Made by a program: the position numbers and the translations under genes. From Balneolaceae bacterium UBA7797 (GTDB lineage: Bacteria > Bacteroidota > Rhodothermia > Balneolales > Balneolaceae), in the NCBI GenBank assembly GCA_002480645.1, contig DLCN01000032.1, forward strand, positions 7,873 to 71,872: a DNA stretch of 64,000 bases, in the 5' to 3' direction. Under the pieces are notes generated by a model. That model made no database searches. It was not told where the DNA came from and worked only from the letters and a program-made list of their open reading frames with translations. Positions 36,901-43,959 of the stretch are shown in pieces. Every line of letters begins with the position of its first letter. Positions within the stretch are counted from its first letter, which is position 1.

Positions 36901-37273
36901 CAGTTTAAGCTGGTTCGCTCCGATCTTTAAAGATATAAATACACAAATTGGTCCTTACACCTTCGATAAATTGTACGCCCGATTCTTCTTTGAAACCGGG
37001 AATGGCTGGTACTTAGGTAGTAGTAGCAACTCACCGGACAAACTCGATATCGGAAATAAATTAAAGAGTGGAATTGGCGCGGAACTCAGATTGGCTACCA
37101 ACGGATATTACCTTTTTCCGCTTCGGTTTTTTGTAAGTGCTGCGTATGGCTTCGATCGTTTTTCATTAACCCTACCCGATGAATTTGTAACAGGTTCGCA
37201 AAGTAATCGCGTGACCTATGGGCGGGAGATCCTGTTCCATTTTGGTTTAACCTTTGATTTTGAATTGTTATGA
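33902..37273 (+). CDS. Zinc-protease / beta-propeller / outer-membrane barrel fusion
   Basis: The 1123-residue protein has a signal peptide (1-23, ending GFAQ). Residues about 30-310 are a gluzincin-type protease domain with an intact HEFTH (130-134) and the third ligand Glu190 in WLAEGTAQY. Residues about 320-620 contain PD40/TolB-like propeller blades: ASPDGKSVAYIS, FSPDGNKLVYAV, WSPDSTKIVAV, WSPDGSSIFFA and VSPDGKYLYYS. The remainder (about 680-1123) looks like a beta-barrel of the BamA/surface-antigen kind, with YIGGFMGMRSYPFFAIGGNT near 978 and a final strand ending FDFELL. It probably sits in the outer membrane with the protease and propeller on one side. It overlaps its neighbours at both ends, by one and four bases. 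Confidence 0.85.
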   Translation: MRYLTVFIAVIALLSFSRAGFAQTNPEFYDYPQNHLDWYSVESSHFIIHFQEGNSRTAQVVSRIAEEIYGPITELYQHEPDQKVSIVLKDREDYSNGAAYFFDNKIDIWVPSLDTPLRGSHNWLRNVISHEFTHIVQIQAAMKRKRKVPAMYLQWLSYEKVRRPDVLYGFPNGIISMPFASINIPAWLAEGTAQYQRTGMVYDTWDSHRDMILRERILTDTYLSLAGMGTFASKTSLERETVYNQGYAFVIYMVNRFGEDVLRLISESLGEKKVYNVAEAIEMATGIPGEKVFDDWIEERKTFYTKATERIQVTPSEYVEKDGFFNFYPKASPDGKSVAYISNKGHAYSWLSLYLKKDSSETELAFIDDLELEIPKNHADATMPLIPFINTSYSFSPDGNKLVYAVNKKNRYGESYRDLFIFDLKKLEQTRLTYSGRMESPAWSPDSTKIVAVKYEGGTQNLVLLDPEKPDSLVRLTSYSKGETVFTPTWSPDGSSIFFAMADFWGRNLWKYSTETGMIEGILIDDYVDYRDPNVSPDGKYLYYSADPDGIFNIYRKPMNGGEPEKLTSVLGGAFMPSVTENELFFAEYEANAYQIKKAQISTLINQEETGFYAPDIPEVDSGTNSSEDFSYLLDFDDKDLKPFDNQAFASADTGSYSFDIETKGQDDDRTFRKYADTFTSTSFFPVLRFDNYSKLNGRNGALLQRGELGKLGENLLRDMKPGVYFASRDVTDKLNLFGGIMLGVASRGAESVGKFFEPSRLLQLDRDIFFQAEYRGLPFIKRSWSPTISVEIYNLHRNVNDGLKVEEFPCTSCAPDTVNVDIGYEVWQADLFFRSKLSRRSLLELGIGYSPYRVSTDNFYSRELKALVSGSSSQYFKGTTLSAAYTFNYYDYTLDSDIAPVGLKGYVRYQFQPSNLLEEYEIKDGALIPLYKSVSNHSSELHVRYGFRTFGGQAFQARVRGFSYFNNPDDSFYIDYIGGFMGMRSYPFFAIGGNTTAFTSLSWFAPIFKDINTQIGPYTFDKLYARFFFETGNGWYLGSSSNSPDKLDIGNKLKSGIGAELRLATNGYYLFPLRFFVSAAYGFDRFSLTLPDEFVTGSQSNRVTYGREILFHFGLTFDFELL

Positions 37274-38244
37274 GATCATTAGTATTGGTTTTTCTATTCT
37301 TCATTACAGGTATTCAGGTAAGTGCACAACCTTTGAATAATGCGCTAACCGGTACCATCATAAAGGAAGAAGCTATTATGGATGCACCGGCGAACCGACC
37401 TCTATCCATTTCAGATTTCAGGTATCAGTCAGATTTTTCATCCGATCAATATGCCGGAGAACAGACCCAAAAAAATGCAGCCATTCCATTTTTTGCATCT
37501 GCAGTAGTTCCGGGTACCGGTCAGGCTATTAATGATAACTGGGGTCGGGCGGCAGCTTATTTTGGTGTGGAAGTAGCAAGTATCGTTTATTACCTGAACA
37601 GAAACAGCACTGCCAGAAGCAACGAAGATGCTTATGAAACGTATGCCAATCAAAATTGGAGTCCGATCGCTTATGCACAATGGCTGGTTGATTATTCCAG
37701 AGCTAATGATCTGAATGCAAATCTCGCAGCACTTGATAATCTTGAAAATCATGTAGCCGGTCTGTCTCCGAATTATGAGGATGTTACACAGGAATGGACT
37801 CAGTTGGATATCAACCTCGTACGTTCGGTTGAAGTACGCACCCCTTTTATTTTTACCAGTGGTTTAGAAAAAAGTGAATTCTCTCACGTACTGCAGGATT
37901 ATAACTCCCAACAGTACTATGAACTGATGAGCAAGTATTACCAGTTTCAGCCCGGATGGCAGGATTTTCATGAAATGCGACTGGCTCAGGGAGCTGATCA
38001 TATATATCGCTATTCGTGGGATGCCGACATGCTCACCGACAACTTCAGGGAAGGTCGTGATCGCGCCGAAGAATTCAATAATAATTACCGGCAAGCCGGG
38101 AACATCTTAAAGCTGTTACTGGTAAATCATGTGGTATCTGCTTTTGATGCCCTTTTTACCCGGAAATTGCGCAACAGCAGAATAGAAACGAATACAAATC
38201 TGTTGATGTCGGAAAAAGCATTCTCCGTAACCTGGCACTTTTAA
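37270..38244 (+). CDS. Exported membrane protein, DUF5683-like, unknown function
   Basis: The 324-residue protein begins with a signal peptide (1-19, ending QVSAQ). Residues about 70-110 read FFASAVVPGTGQAINDNWGR followed by a hydrophobic helix, the pattern of the DUF5683 group, whose members have small membrane hairpins near the N-terminus. The rest is soluble and tyrosine/asparagine rich, with HEMRLAQGADHIYRYSWDAD near 236 and a second hydrophobic helix, LKLLLVNHVVSAFDALF, near 277. The ATGA overlap with the previous gene shows translational coupling. Function is unknown; its place in the porU run suggests an envelope role. Confidence 0.7.
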   Translation: MRSLVLVFLFFITGIQVSAQPLNNALTGTIIKEEAIMDAPANRPLSISDFRYQSDFSSDQYAGEQTQKNAAIPFFASAVVPGTGQAINDNWGRAAAYFGVEVASIVYYLNRNSTARSNEDAYETYANQNWSPIAYAQWLVDYSRANDLNANLAALDNLENHVAGLSPNYEDVTQEWTQLDINLVRSVEVRTPFIFTSGLEKSEFSHVLQDYNSQQYYELMSKYYQFQPGWQDFHEMRLAQGADHIYRYSWDADMLTDNFREGRDRAEEFNNNYRQAGNILKLLLVNHVVSAFDALFTRKLRNSRIETNTNLLMSEKAFSVTWHF

Positions 38245-38272
38245 GTAGTCGCATCAACTCCTATTTTTCAGC

Positions 38273-39100
38273 ATGCTACTCATCAGGATCCTCAAAAATA
38301 AATATCTTTACATCAGCATCTTCACTCTTATGGTGATCGGTGCCGGCACGCTACTGCTTTTTGATAAAGTATTGATGCCTGTTTATACGAATTATAATGA
38401 AGGGGTTACCGTACCCGATGTAACCCGCATCTCTCTGGACGAAGCAGAGGAACTACTAACCAGCTACGGACTACGATTCGAAGTGGCCGATCGACGGGCT
38501 AATTCTGCTTTCCCGGGCAACTATGTGATTGATCAGGCTCCATCAGCAGAAGTGATCGTTAAGCCCAACCGAAAGATCTATTTAACGGTTAATGCGGCAA
38601 CCAAACCGACCGTTAAAGTCCCTAATGTGGTGAATCTGTCGCTCAGAAACGCTCAGATCCAGTTGCAGAATTATGGGCTGGAAGTGGGGTCTATCAGTTA
38701 TGAATCTTCAAGATTTAAAAATGCAGTACTACGTCAATCTATATCAGAAGGCTCTGTAGTGGAGAAAGGAACCACGATCAATCTTGTGATCAGTGATGGT
38801 CTTGGAGATAAGATCGTGAAGATCCCGGAAATCGTTGGACTACGTTTACCTGATGCCCAGTTGAAGCTTCGGGAGATCGGCCTTCGTGTTGGTGAGATCC
38901 GATTTCAGCCAATTAAAGATGTAGTTCCTAACACCGTACTTGATTACACCCCGAAAGTAAGCGAACTTGTGGAAGGCGAATCGTTGAATCTGGTGATCTC
39001 TGAACGCTTTGATGCCGTTGAATTACTCGAAGGCGGTGCAGTTTTCAGTGATTCTACCAAAAAACAGCCCGGTCAACCCCAACCTGATATCAAACAATAA
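38273..39100 (+). CDS. Membrane-anchored protein with three PASTA domains
   Basis: The 275-residue protein has one transmembrane helix (about 13-32) followed by three PASTA domains. These cover about 42-110 (VTVPDVTRISLDEAEELLTS), 112-180 (VKVPNVVNLSLRNAQIQLQN) and 183-252 (VKIPEIVGLRLPDAQLKLRE). PASTA domains bind peptidoglycan fragments or mediate contacts in cell-wall proteins. No kinase or transpeptidase domain is attached, unlike PknB or PBP2x. The acidic/polar tail after 252 is probably disordered. It lies in the porU run 28 bases after the previous gene, and its stop overlaps the rpe start (TAATG). Confidence 0.88.
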   Translation: MLLIRILKNKYLYISIFTLMVIGAGTLLLFDKVLMPVYTNYNEGVTVPDVTRISLDEAEELLTSYGLRFEVADRRANSAFPGNYVIDQAPSAEVIVKPNRKIYLTVNAATKPTVKVPNVVNLSLRNAQIQLQNYGLEVGSISYESSRFKNAVLRQSISEGSVVEKGTTINLVISDGLGDKIVKIPEIVGLRLPDAQLKLREIGLRVGEIRFQPIKDVVPNTVLDYTPKVSELVEGESLNLVISERFDAVELLEGGAVFSDSTKKQPGQPQPDIKQ

Positions 39101-39774
39101 TGAATTTTTCCCTACCGGTACTGGCTCCATCTATCTTGGCCGCAGATTTTGCCAATCTGGAACAGGATATTACTTCCGCACTGGAAGGTGGGGCCGAATG
39201 GATCCATTGTGATATCATGGACGGCCATTTTGTACCAAATATTAGTTTCGGACCTGCTGTGGTAAAGAAAGCGGCCGCAGTCGCAGATGAAGCTTTTATT
39301 GATGTTCATCTGATGATCGAACACCCCGAAAAATATATCTCTGACTTTATTAACGCCGGTGCCGATCTGATCTCTGTTCATTATGAAGCATGTGTACATT
39401 TACACCGTACACTCACTCAGATCAAACAACAAGGTGCAATGTGCGGGGTAGTGATCAACCCGGCAACTTCGTTATCATCTATTGACCCAATTCTGGAAGA
39501 AGTGGATCTTGTTTTACTGATGAGTGTAAACCCCGGTTTTGGCGGCCAGAGTTTTATTGAAAAAACCTATGAACGACTACAGAAATTATCAGAGATCAGA
39601 GATGAAAAAGGGCTGGGCTTTCTGATTCAGGTGGATGGTGGGGTAAACCTCAAAAACATCAGAAAAGTAGCCGGTGCCGGTGCAGATGTTCTGGTAGCCG
39701 GAAGCTCAGTATTCAGCGCAAAAGATATTACCGCACGCGTTCAGGAAATTCGGGAAAAACTATCAGATCTGTAA
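39100..39774 (+). CDS. rpe: Ribulose-phosphate 3-epimerase
   Basis: The 224-residue TIM barrel has all family signatures: APSILAADFANLEQDI (about 8-23), the metal/catalytic segment HCDIMDGHFVPNISFGP (about 35-51), DVHLMIEHPEKYI near 67, LLMSVNPGFGGQSFI near 140, and VDGGVNLKNI near 180. The enzyme interconverts ribulose 5-phosphate and xylulose 5-phosphate in the pentose phosphate pathway. Its start overlaps the stop of the PASTA gene by one base, so it ends the porU run. The coupling is odd functionally and probably reflects operon accretion. Confidence 0.95.
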   Translation: MNFSLPVLAPSILAADFANLEQDITSALEGGAEWIHCDIMDGHFVPNISFGPAVVKKAAAVADEAFIDVHLMIEHPEKYISDFINAGADLISVHYEACVHLHRTLTQIKQQGAMCGVVINPATSLSSIDPILEEVDLVLLMSVNPGFGGQSFIEKTYERLQKLSEIRDEKGLGFLIQVDGGVNLKNIRKVAGAGADVLVAGSSVFSAKDITARVQEIREKLSDL

Positions 39775-39864
39775 AGATTCTGTATCCTGCTGCTCCTCCG
39801 GTATTCGATGTTTCGGGTGATAATGCTTATCTTTAAAGGCTTTTTAACTTAAAAAACCGACACT

Positions 39865-40872
39865 ATTATAGACGATCCAAGAACTCTTTTAGAACAAGTT
39901 GTTCAACTACCTCCGAACGTTGATCATATGTCCGTATTCGGACTTCATGACAAAAACATACAGGTGTTGGACGATGCTTTTCCCGAAACCCGGATCAATG
40001 CACGGGGAGTGCGTATCAAGATCACCGGCCCCTCTGAAGAAGTGGAGCTGGCGAAACAAGTGATCAGTGGAATGATCGATGTAGCCGGGCGTAAGAATCA
40101 GGTAAGCGAAGATGATGTAAAAACCCTGATCAGTCTCAATTCCGGATCCGGAAAAATACGCGCTAAATCTATGGATGATCTCGGTGATGGAGATCTGATC
40201 CTTTATACCCACCGGGGCGAACCTATTCTGGCCAAAACTCCAGGACAAAAACAGATCTGTACATCTTCTGCGGAACATGATATTGTTTTTTCGATCGGTC
40301 CGGCGGGAACCGGGAAAACCTACACTTCGGTAGCACTGGCTGTAAAAGCACTTAAAGAGCGCCGGGTTCAAAAGATCATTCTGGCCCGGCCTGCTGTTGA
40401 AGCGGGAGAGAATCTTGGGTTCTTACCGGGTGATCTCAAAGAAAAGATAGATCCGTATCTCCGCCCGTTATATGATGCACTTGAAGACATGATCGATCAG
40501 GATAAATTGAACCTGCATCTTTCTAAAAATGTGATTGAGATCGCCCCGCTGGCCTATATGAGGGGAAGAACTCTGAATAATGCTTTTGTGATCCTGGATG
40601 AGGCTCAAAATGCCACCAATACACAGATGAAGATGTTTTTAACCCGTATCGGATTCAATAGCAGAGCGATCATAACCGGTGATGTTACCCAGACCGATCT
40701 TCCCCGAAAACATCAATCCGGATTGATCTCTATCCAAAGGATCTTAAAAGATATTGAAGGCATCGATTTTGTATATCTGAATGATGAAGATGTGGTTCGC
40801 CATAAACTGGTAAAAGATATCATTAACGCCTACGAACGTTTCGACCAGAAAAAAGATCAGGAGAATGAGTGA
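39865..40872 (+). CDS. phoH: PhoH-family ATPase, probable non-standard start
   Basis: The core has a Walker A, GPAGTGKTYTS, then ARPAVEAGENLGFLPGDLKEK, a Walker B-like FVILDEAQNAT and TGDVTQTDLP, all diagnostic of PhoH/PhoL, a cytoplasmic RNA-associated ATPase. The first ATG is at 39928, but family members have about 15-25 residues before the FGxxxxNIxxL segment. The frame upstream reads DDPRTLLEQVVQLPPNVDH and fits that region. Between the upstream stop (39850) and this ATG there is no ATG, GTG, TTG or CTG, so initiation at ATT (39865) or ATA (39868) is proposed. If wrong, the gene is 39928-40872 (314 residues). Confidence 0.85.
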   Translation: MIDDPRTLLEQVVQLPPNVDHMSVFGLHDKNIQVLDDAFPETRINARGVRIKITGPSEEVELAKQVISGMIDVAGRKNQVSEDDVKTLISLNSGSGKIRAKSMDDLGDGDLILYTHRGEPILAKTPGQKQICTSSAEHDIVFSIGPAGTGKTYTSVALAVKALKERRVQKIILARPAVEAGENLGFLPGDLKEKIDPYLRPLYDALEDMIDQDKLNLHLSKNVIEIAPLAYMRGRTLNNAFVILDEAQNATNTQMKMFLTRIGFNSRAIITGDVTQTDLPRKHQSGLISIQRILKDIEGIDFVYLNDEDVVRHKLVKDIINAYERFDQKKDQENE

Positions 40873-40921
40873 TCCGGTTTCGGATATACTCATGAATTGC
40901 AGTATCAAAATAATTTAAATA

Positions 40922-41716
40922 ATGAGTAAAAATTACTGCGCAGCATTATACGAGGGCACCTTTTCAGTTGGACTGGATAAGAAATTTAACCGTATTCCCA
41001 GAGATGGCAAACCGGCAAAAGCCTCGTTAAAGATCTCGCTCAATCCGTTTTTGATCGTAACTGAGGATAAAAACATACTGTTTGATTGCGGTATTGGTGA
41101 ATTTGGCGAAGATACAGGTCCCCAATATATGAGAGAGAATCTTGAACAGCATGACCTCACAGAATTTGATATCACAGATATATTTTTAAGTCATTTGCAC
41201 TACGATCATATCGGCGGTTTAGCCACCAAAGAAAATGGTTATTGGGAGCTTACCTTTCCGGAAGCAAAGATCTGGGCTTCAAAAAAAGACTGGGAACGAG
41301 CTACTTCAAAAGAAACCTGGTATGATGATGAAAAAACGGAATTTCTCCATTTTGTGGATGCACGGGCTGATCTGCATCTTATGGAAGAAACCGATCAACC
41401 ATATCCTGAGATTCGGGTAGAGAAGACCGGTGGGCACACAAAATATCATCAGGTTCTCTTTTTTGATAATGGTGAAATGAAATTGATGATGCCCGGTGAT
41501 GTAATGGCTACTCGTGGACAGGTAAACCGGAAATTTGCTGCCAAGTACGATTTCGAACCTGAAATCAGCCAGGAACAACGAGAACGCCTGGCGGAACTTG
41601 CATATAAAGAAGGATTTACGATCTTAGGGTACCATGATGACGAAACCCCGATCTTTAAGATAACCGGCTTTGACGATAAAACCGGTTATATCACCGAAGT
41701 TATTGAGACTGCATGA
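40922..41716 (+). CDS. Metallo-beta-lactamase-fold hydrolase
   Basis: The 264-residue protein has the metal motif HLHYDHIGG (91-99), with further ligands expected at His in KTGGHTKYHQVLF near 171 and Asp in MMPGDVMATRGQ near 193, then a late histidine in GYHDDETP near 238. The fold and spacing are those of small soluble MBL hydrolases of the lactonase/glyoxalase-like group. It appears active, but the substrate is unknown. It follows phoH by 49 bases and overlaps the start of the nucleoside phosphorylase gene by four bases (ATGA). Confidence 0.88.
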   Translation: MSKNYCAALYEGTFSVGLDKKFNRIPRDGKPAKASLKISLNPFLIVTEDKNILFDCGIGEFGEDTGPQYMRENLEQHDLTEFDITDIFLSHLHYDHIGGLATKENGYWELTFPEAKIWASKKDWERATSKETWYDDEKTEFLHFVDARADLHLMEETDQPYPEIRVEKTGGHTKYHQVLFFDNGEMKLMMPGDVMATRGQVNRKFAAKYDFEPEISQEQRERLAELAYKEGFTILGYHDDETPIFKITGFDDKTGYITEVIETA

Positions 41717-42504
41717 ATCTACCCAAAACCATACTTCAAATTAAAGAATATCTGATCTCTGTCGGATTTCCGGAAGTGCTGGATGCAGCCGTTATTCTTG
41801 GCTCTGGATTAGGAGGTTTTGGTTCTGAAATTGAAACTCCTAAGACGATCTCATACGCAGACATTCCCGGATTACCTCAGTCTACAGTAACGGGTCATTC
41901 CGGGGCGCTGATTGTCGGAAAGATTGCTGAAAAAACAGTATTGGCATTTTCAGGTCGTTTCCATTTTTATGAAGGATACGGTTTTGATAAGACTATCATA
42001 CCGGTTCAACTGGCAAAAGCTTTTAATGCAGAAAAGCTCATTATATCGAATGCCGCGGGTGGAATTAATCTGGATTTTCGGGTTGGTGACCTGATGATCA
42101 TTGATAACATTATCCGCCAGAATAAAATGCTGGCTCCGGCATCGCCACATCGCTGGGATTATTCGCTCTATTCCTATGCCGACTCTACGGCACGAATTGC
42201 TAAAAAGGCCGGAATAACCACTAAACGGGGTTCCTATCTATATGTAACCGGTCCAAATTACGAGACCAAAGCCGAGATCCATGCATTTAGAAAGCTGGGA
42301 GGAGATGCTGTTGGGATGAGTACCGCACCCGAACTTATGGAAGCCGCTCGACTTAACCTGAAAACCGTGGCCATTTCCCTCATCACCAATGCAGCAGCCG
42401 GCGTTACTGATCAGAAATTAGATCACGCAGAAGTAAAAGAAGCGGCTGAGCTTAAGAAAGAAGAATTTGCTACGCTGGTCAAGCAATTGATCATTGAGCT
42501 TTAG
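41713..42504 (+). CDS. Purine-nucleoside phosphorylase
   Basis: The 263-residue protein has the trimeric PNP-I signatures: VILGSGLGGFG (about 25-35), PQSTVTGHSGALIVG near 56, FSGRFHFYEGYGF near 79, ISNAAGGIN near 111, YVTGPNYETKAEI near 176 and the purine-binding SLITNAAAGV near 223. It cleaves inosine and guanosine (deoxy)nucleosides with phosphate in purine salvage. The ATGA overlap with the MBL-fold gene suggests co-translation. The convergent M24 peptidase ends 86 bases further on, and no clear terminator was seen between. Confidence 0.94.
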   Translation: MNLPKTILQIKEYLISVGFPEVLDAAVILGSGLGGFGSEIETPKTISYADIPGLPQSTVTGHSGALIVGKIAEKTVLAFSGRFHFYEGYGFDKTIIPVQLAKAFNAEKLIISNAAGGINLDFRVGDLMIIDNIIRQNKMLAPASPHRWDYSLYSYADSTARIAKKAGITTKRGSYLYVTGPNYETKAEIHAFRKLGGDAVGMSTAPELMEAARLNLKTVAISLITNAAAGVTDQKLDHAEVKEAAELKKEEFATLVKQLIIEL

Positions 42505-42590
42505 AGTGGCTTCATGTTGTCGAATTAATTCTACCTTGTACGATCAACATCCCGTTCAATAACTCCGTCCAATGCTAACTGCTGACTTAA

Positions 42591-43940
42591 TCACTGCTCT
42601 GCCGGTATTCTGGGGATGGTCATGATCTCGCGCTGACGACCATCGATATACCATACCCCTGATTCATCAAAAAATGCATCCTCCTCCAGCATGATCCGGA
42701 TCTCTTTTCCCCACTCTTCGATGTAAGTCGCTGAATTCAGTTCAATGGAATAAGCCGTATTTAAGTGAAGCGGATAATCACCGTCACCGGGTACTCCACC
42801 CTGAGCATCCCACATCCCCAATGTAGTTCCGGCTGCATGACCATGGTATCCGATCGGGTGCGTATAGATAGATGGTTTAATACCTTCTTCGATAGCCTGA
42901 TCTCTCGACATTTTCAGTACTTCGTTTCCGGTTCGTCCAACACTGAAATTTTCTGTAAATATATCCTGCAGGCGGTTTCCGTTCTCAAATGCTTGTTGCA
43001 GATACTCAGGAACTGAGTTCTCTCCGGGACGAAGAACATAGGCATGCTGCTGAGTATCCGTATTAAGACGCAGGTAGGTGATCCCAAAATCAACATGCAG
43101 AAGATCTCCGGGCATGATCACATTCTGTTCGGGTCTGGAATCGAATGTTCGTAAATGATCGAACAATTCAGGATCTGCTCTCTGGATGGAAACACTGGGA
43201 TGAAACCAGGTGCTGAGTTTCAATTCCCTTATCTTTTCCCGATACCACCAGACCACATCCTCGGTCGTTGTAATTCCGGGATGTATCACCTTTTCAGAAA
43301 AACCTTCCGCAATGATCTCATGAGCAATACGCAAAATATGAGGATAGATCGTCATTTCTTTATCACTTCGTGTTTCCAGCCATCCAACGGCTACTCTTTC
43401 TGCTGAAACCAGCCTTTTGCTATAATCCGCACCGATGGCATCTTTTAGTTCTTCATAGTCGGTAAGTACTATTCCATCCGCATGTTGCCAATGCTCTGAT
43501 TGATTGATCCCTATCTTCTCCGGATCTCTTTCCTCAATGATCTCCTTTAATCGGGCCCATTGATCCGGCTGTTTTTCCTTATCCCAGGCTTTTTTAAAAG
43601 TTTTCCCCACATCGTACCGGGCAATCGCCAATGTTTCAAGTTCACCTTCTCCTTTATCGAAAATCACTAAGATAGTTCTGCGGCGAGCTGCATGCCAGGT
43701 GGCAGGTAACATGGTTTTGATGACAGGATCCTCGTTATATTCCCGTGAGATGATCAACCACATATTTAACTTCTCTCTGCGCATGATCTCTGGTAGCACC
43801 GTTTTTATCCGATCTTCCAGTATCTCATCAATAATCGTAGCCCGTTCCCGCATTGGCTGGATCCCGGAATAATTTTGTGCTAACGAATATCCCTCTGAGG
43901 TTAAGAACATCAGTAGCAAAAGGATGTATTTCTTCATCAT
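42591..43940 (-). CDS. Exported M24-family metallopeptidase (Xaa-Pro aminopeptidase-like)
   Basis: The 449-residue protein has a signal peptide (1-22, ending YSLAQ) and a two-domain creatinase/aminopeptidase P layout. Metal ligands are visible: HVDFGITYLRLNTDTQQHAY provides the two aspartates (about 283 and 294), HPIGYHGHAAG the histidine (about 367), and SIELNSATYIEEW plus MLEEDAFF the glutamates. The second aspartate sits in NTD instead of the common SD, a mild variation. It is probably a periplasmic dipeptidase or aminopeptidase. It follows the M61 peptidase gene by 19 bases, forming a two-peptidase operon. Confidence 0.88.
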   Translation of the reverse strand: MMKKYILLLLMFLTSEGYSLAQNYSGIQPMRERATIIDEILEDRIKTVLPEIMRREKLNMWLIISREYNEDPVIKTMLPATWHAARRRTILVIFDKGEGELETLAIARYDVGKTFKKAWDKEKQPDQWARLKEIIEERDPEKIGINQSEHWQHADGIVLTDYEELKDAIGADYSKRLVSAERVAVGWLETRSDKEMTIYPHILRIAHEIIAEGFSEKVIHPGITTTEDVVWWYREKIRELKLSTWFHPSVSIQRADPELFDHLRTFDSRPEQNVIMPGDLLHVDFGITYLRLNTDTQQHAYVLRPGENSVPEYLQQAFENGNRLQDIFTENFSVGRTGNEVLKMSRDQAIEEGIKPSIYTHPIGYHGHAAGTTLGMWDAQGGVPGDGDYPLHLNTAYSIELNSATYIEEWGKEIRIMLEEDAFFDESGVWYIDGRQREIMTIPRIPAEQ

Positions 43941-43959
43941 ATCGTAATTTTTTTAGCTG

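Noticed and set aside
37270..38244. Assigning a specific T9SS component name to this gene
   Set aside because: Only a loose DUF5683-like hairpin is visible; it does not match PorK, L, M, N, P, W or Sov features.
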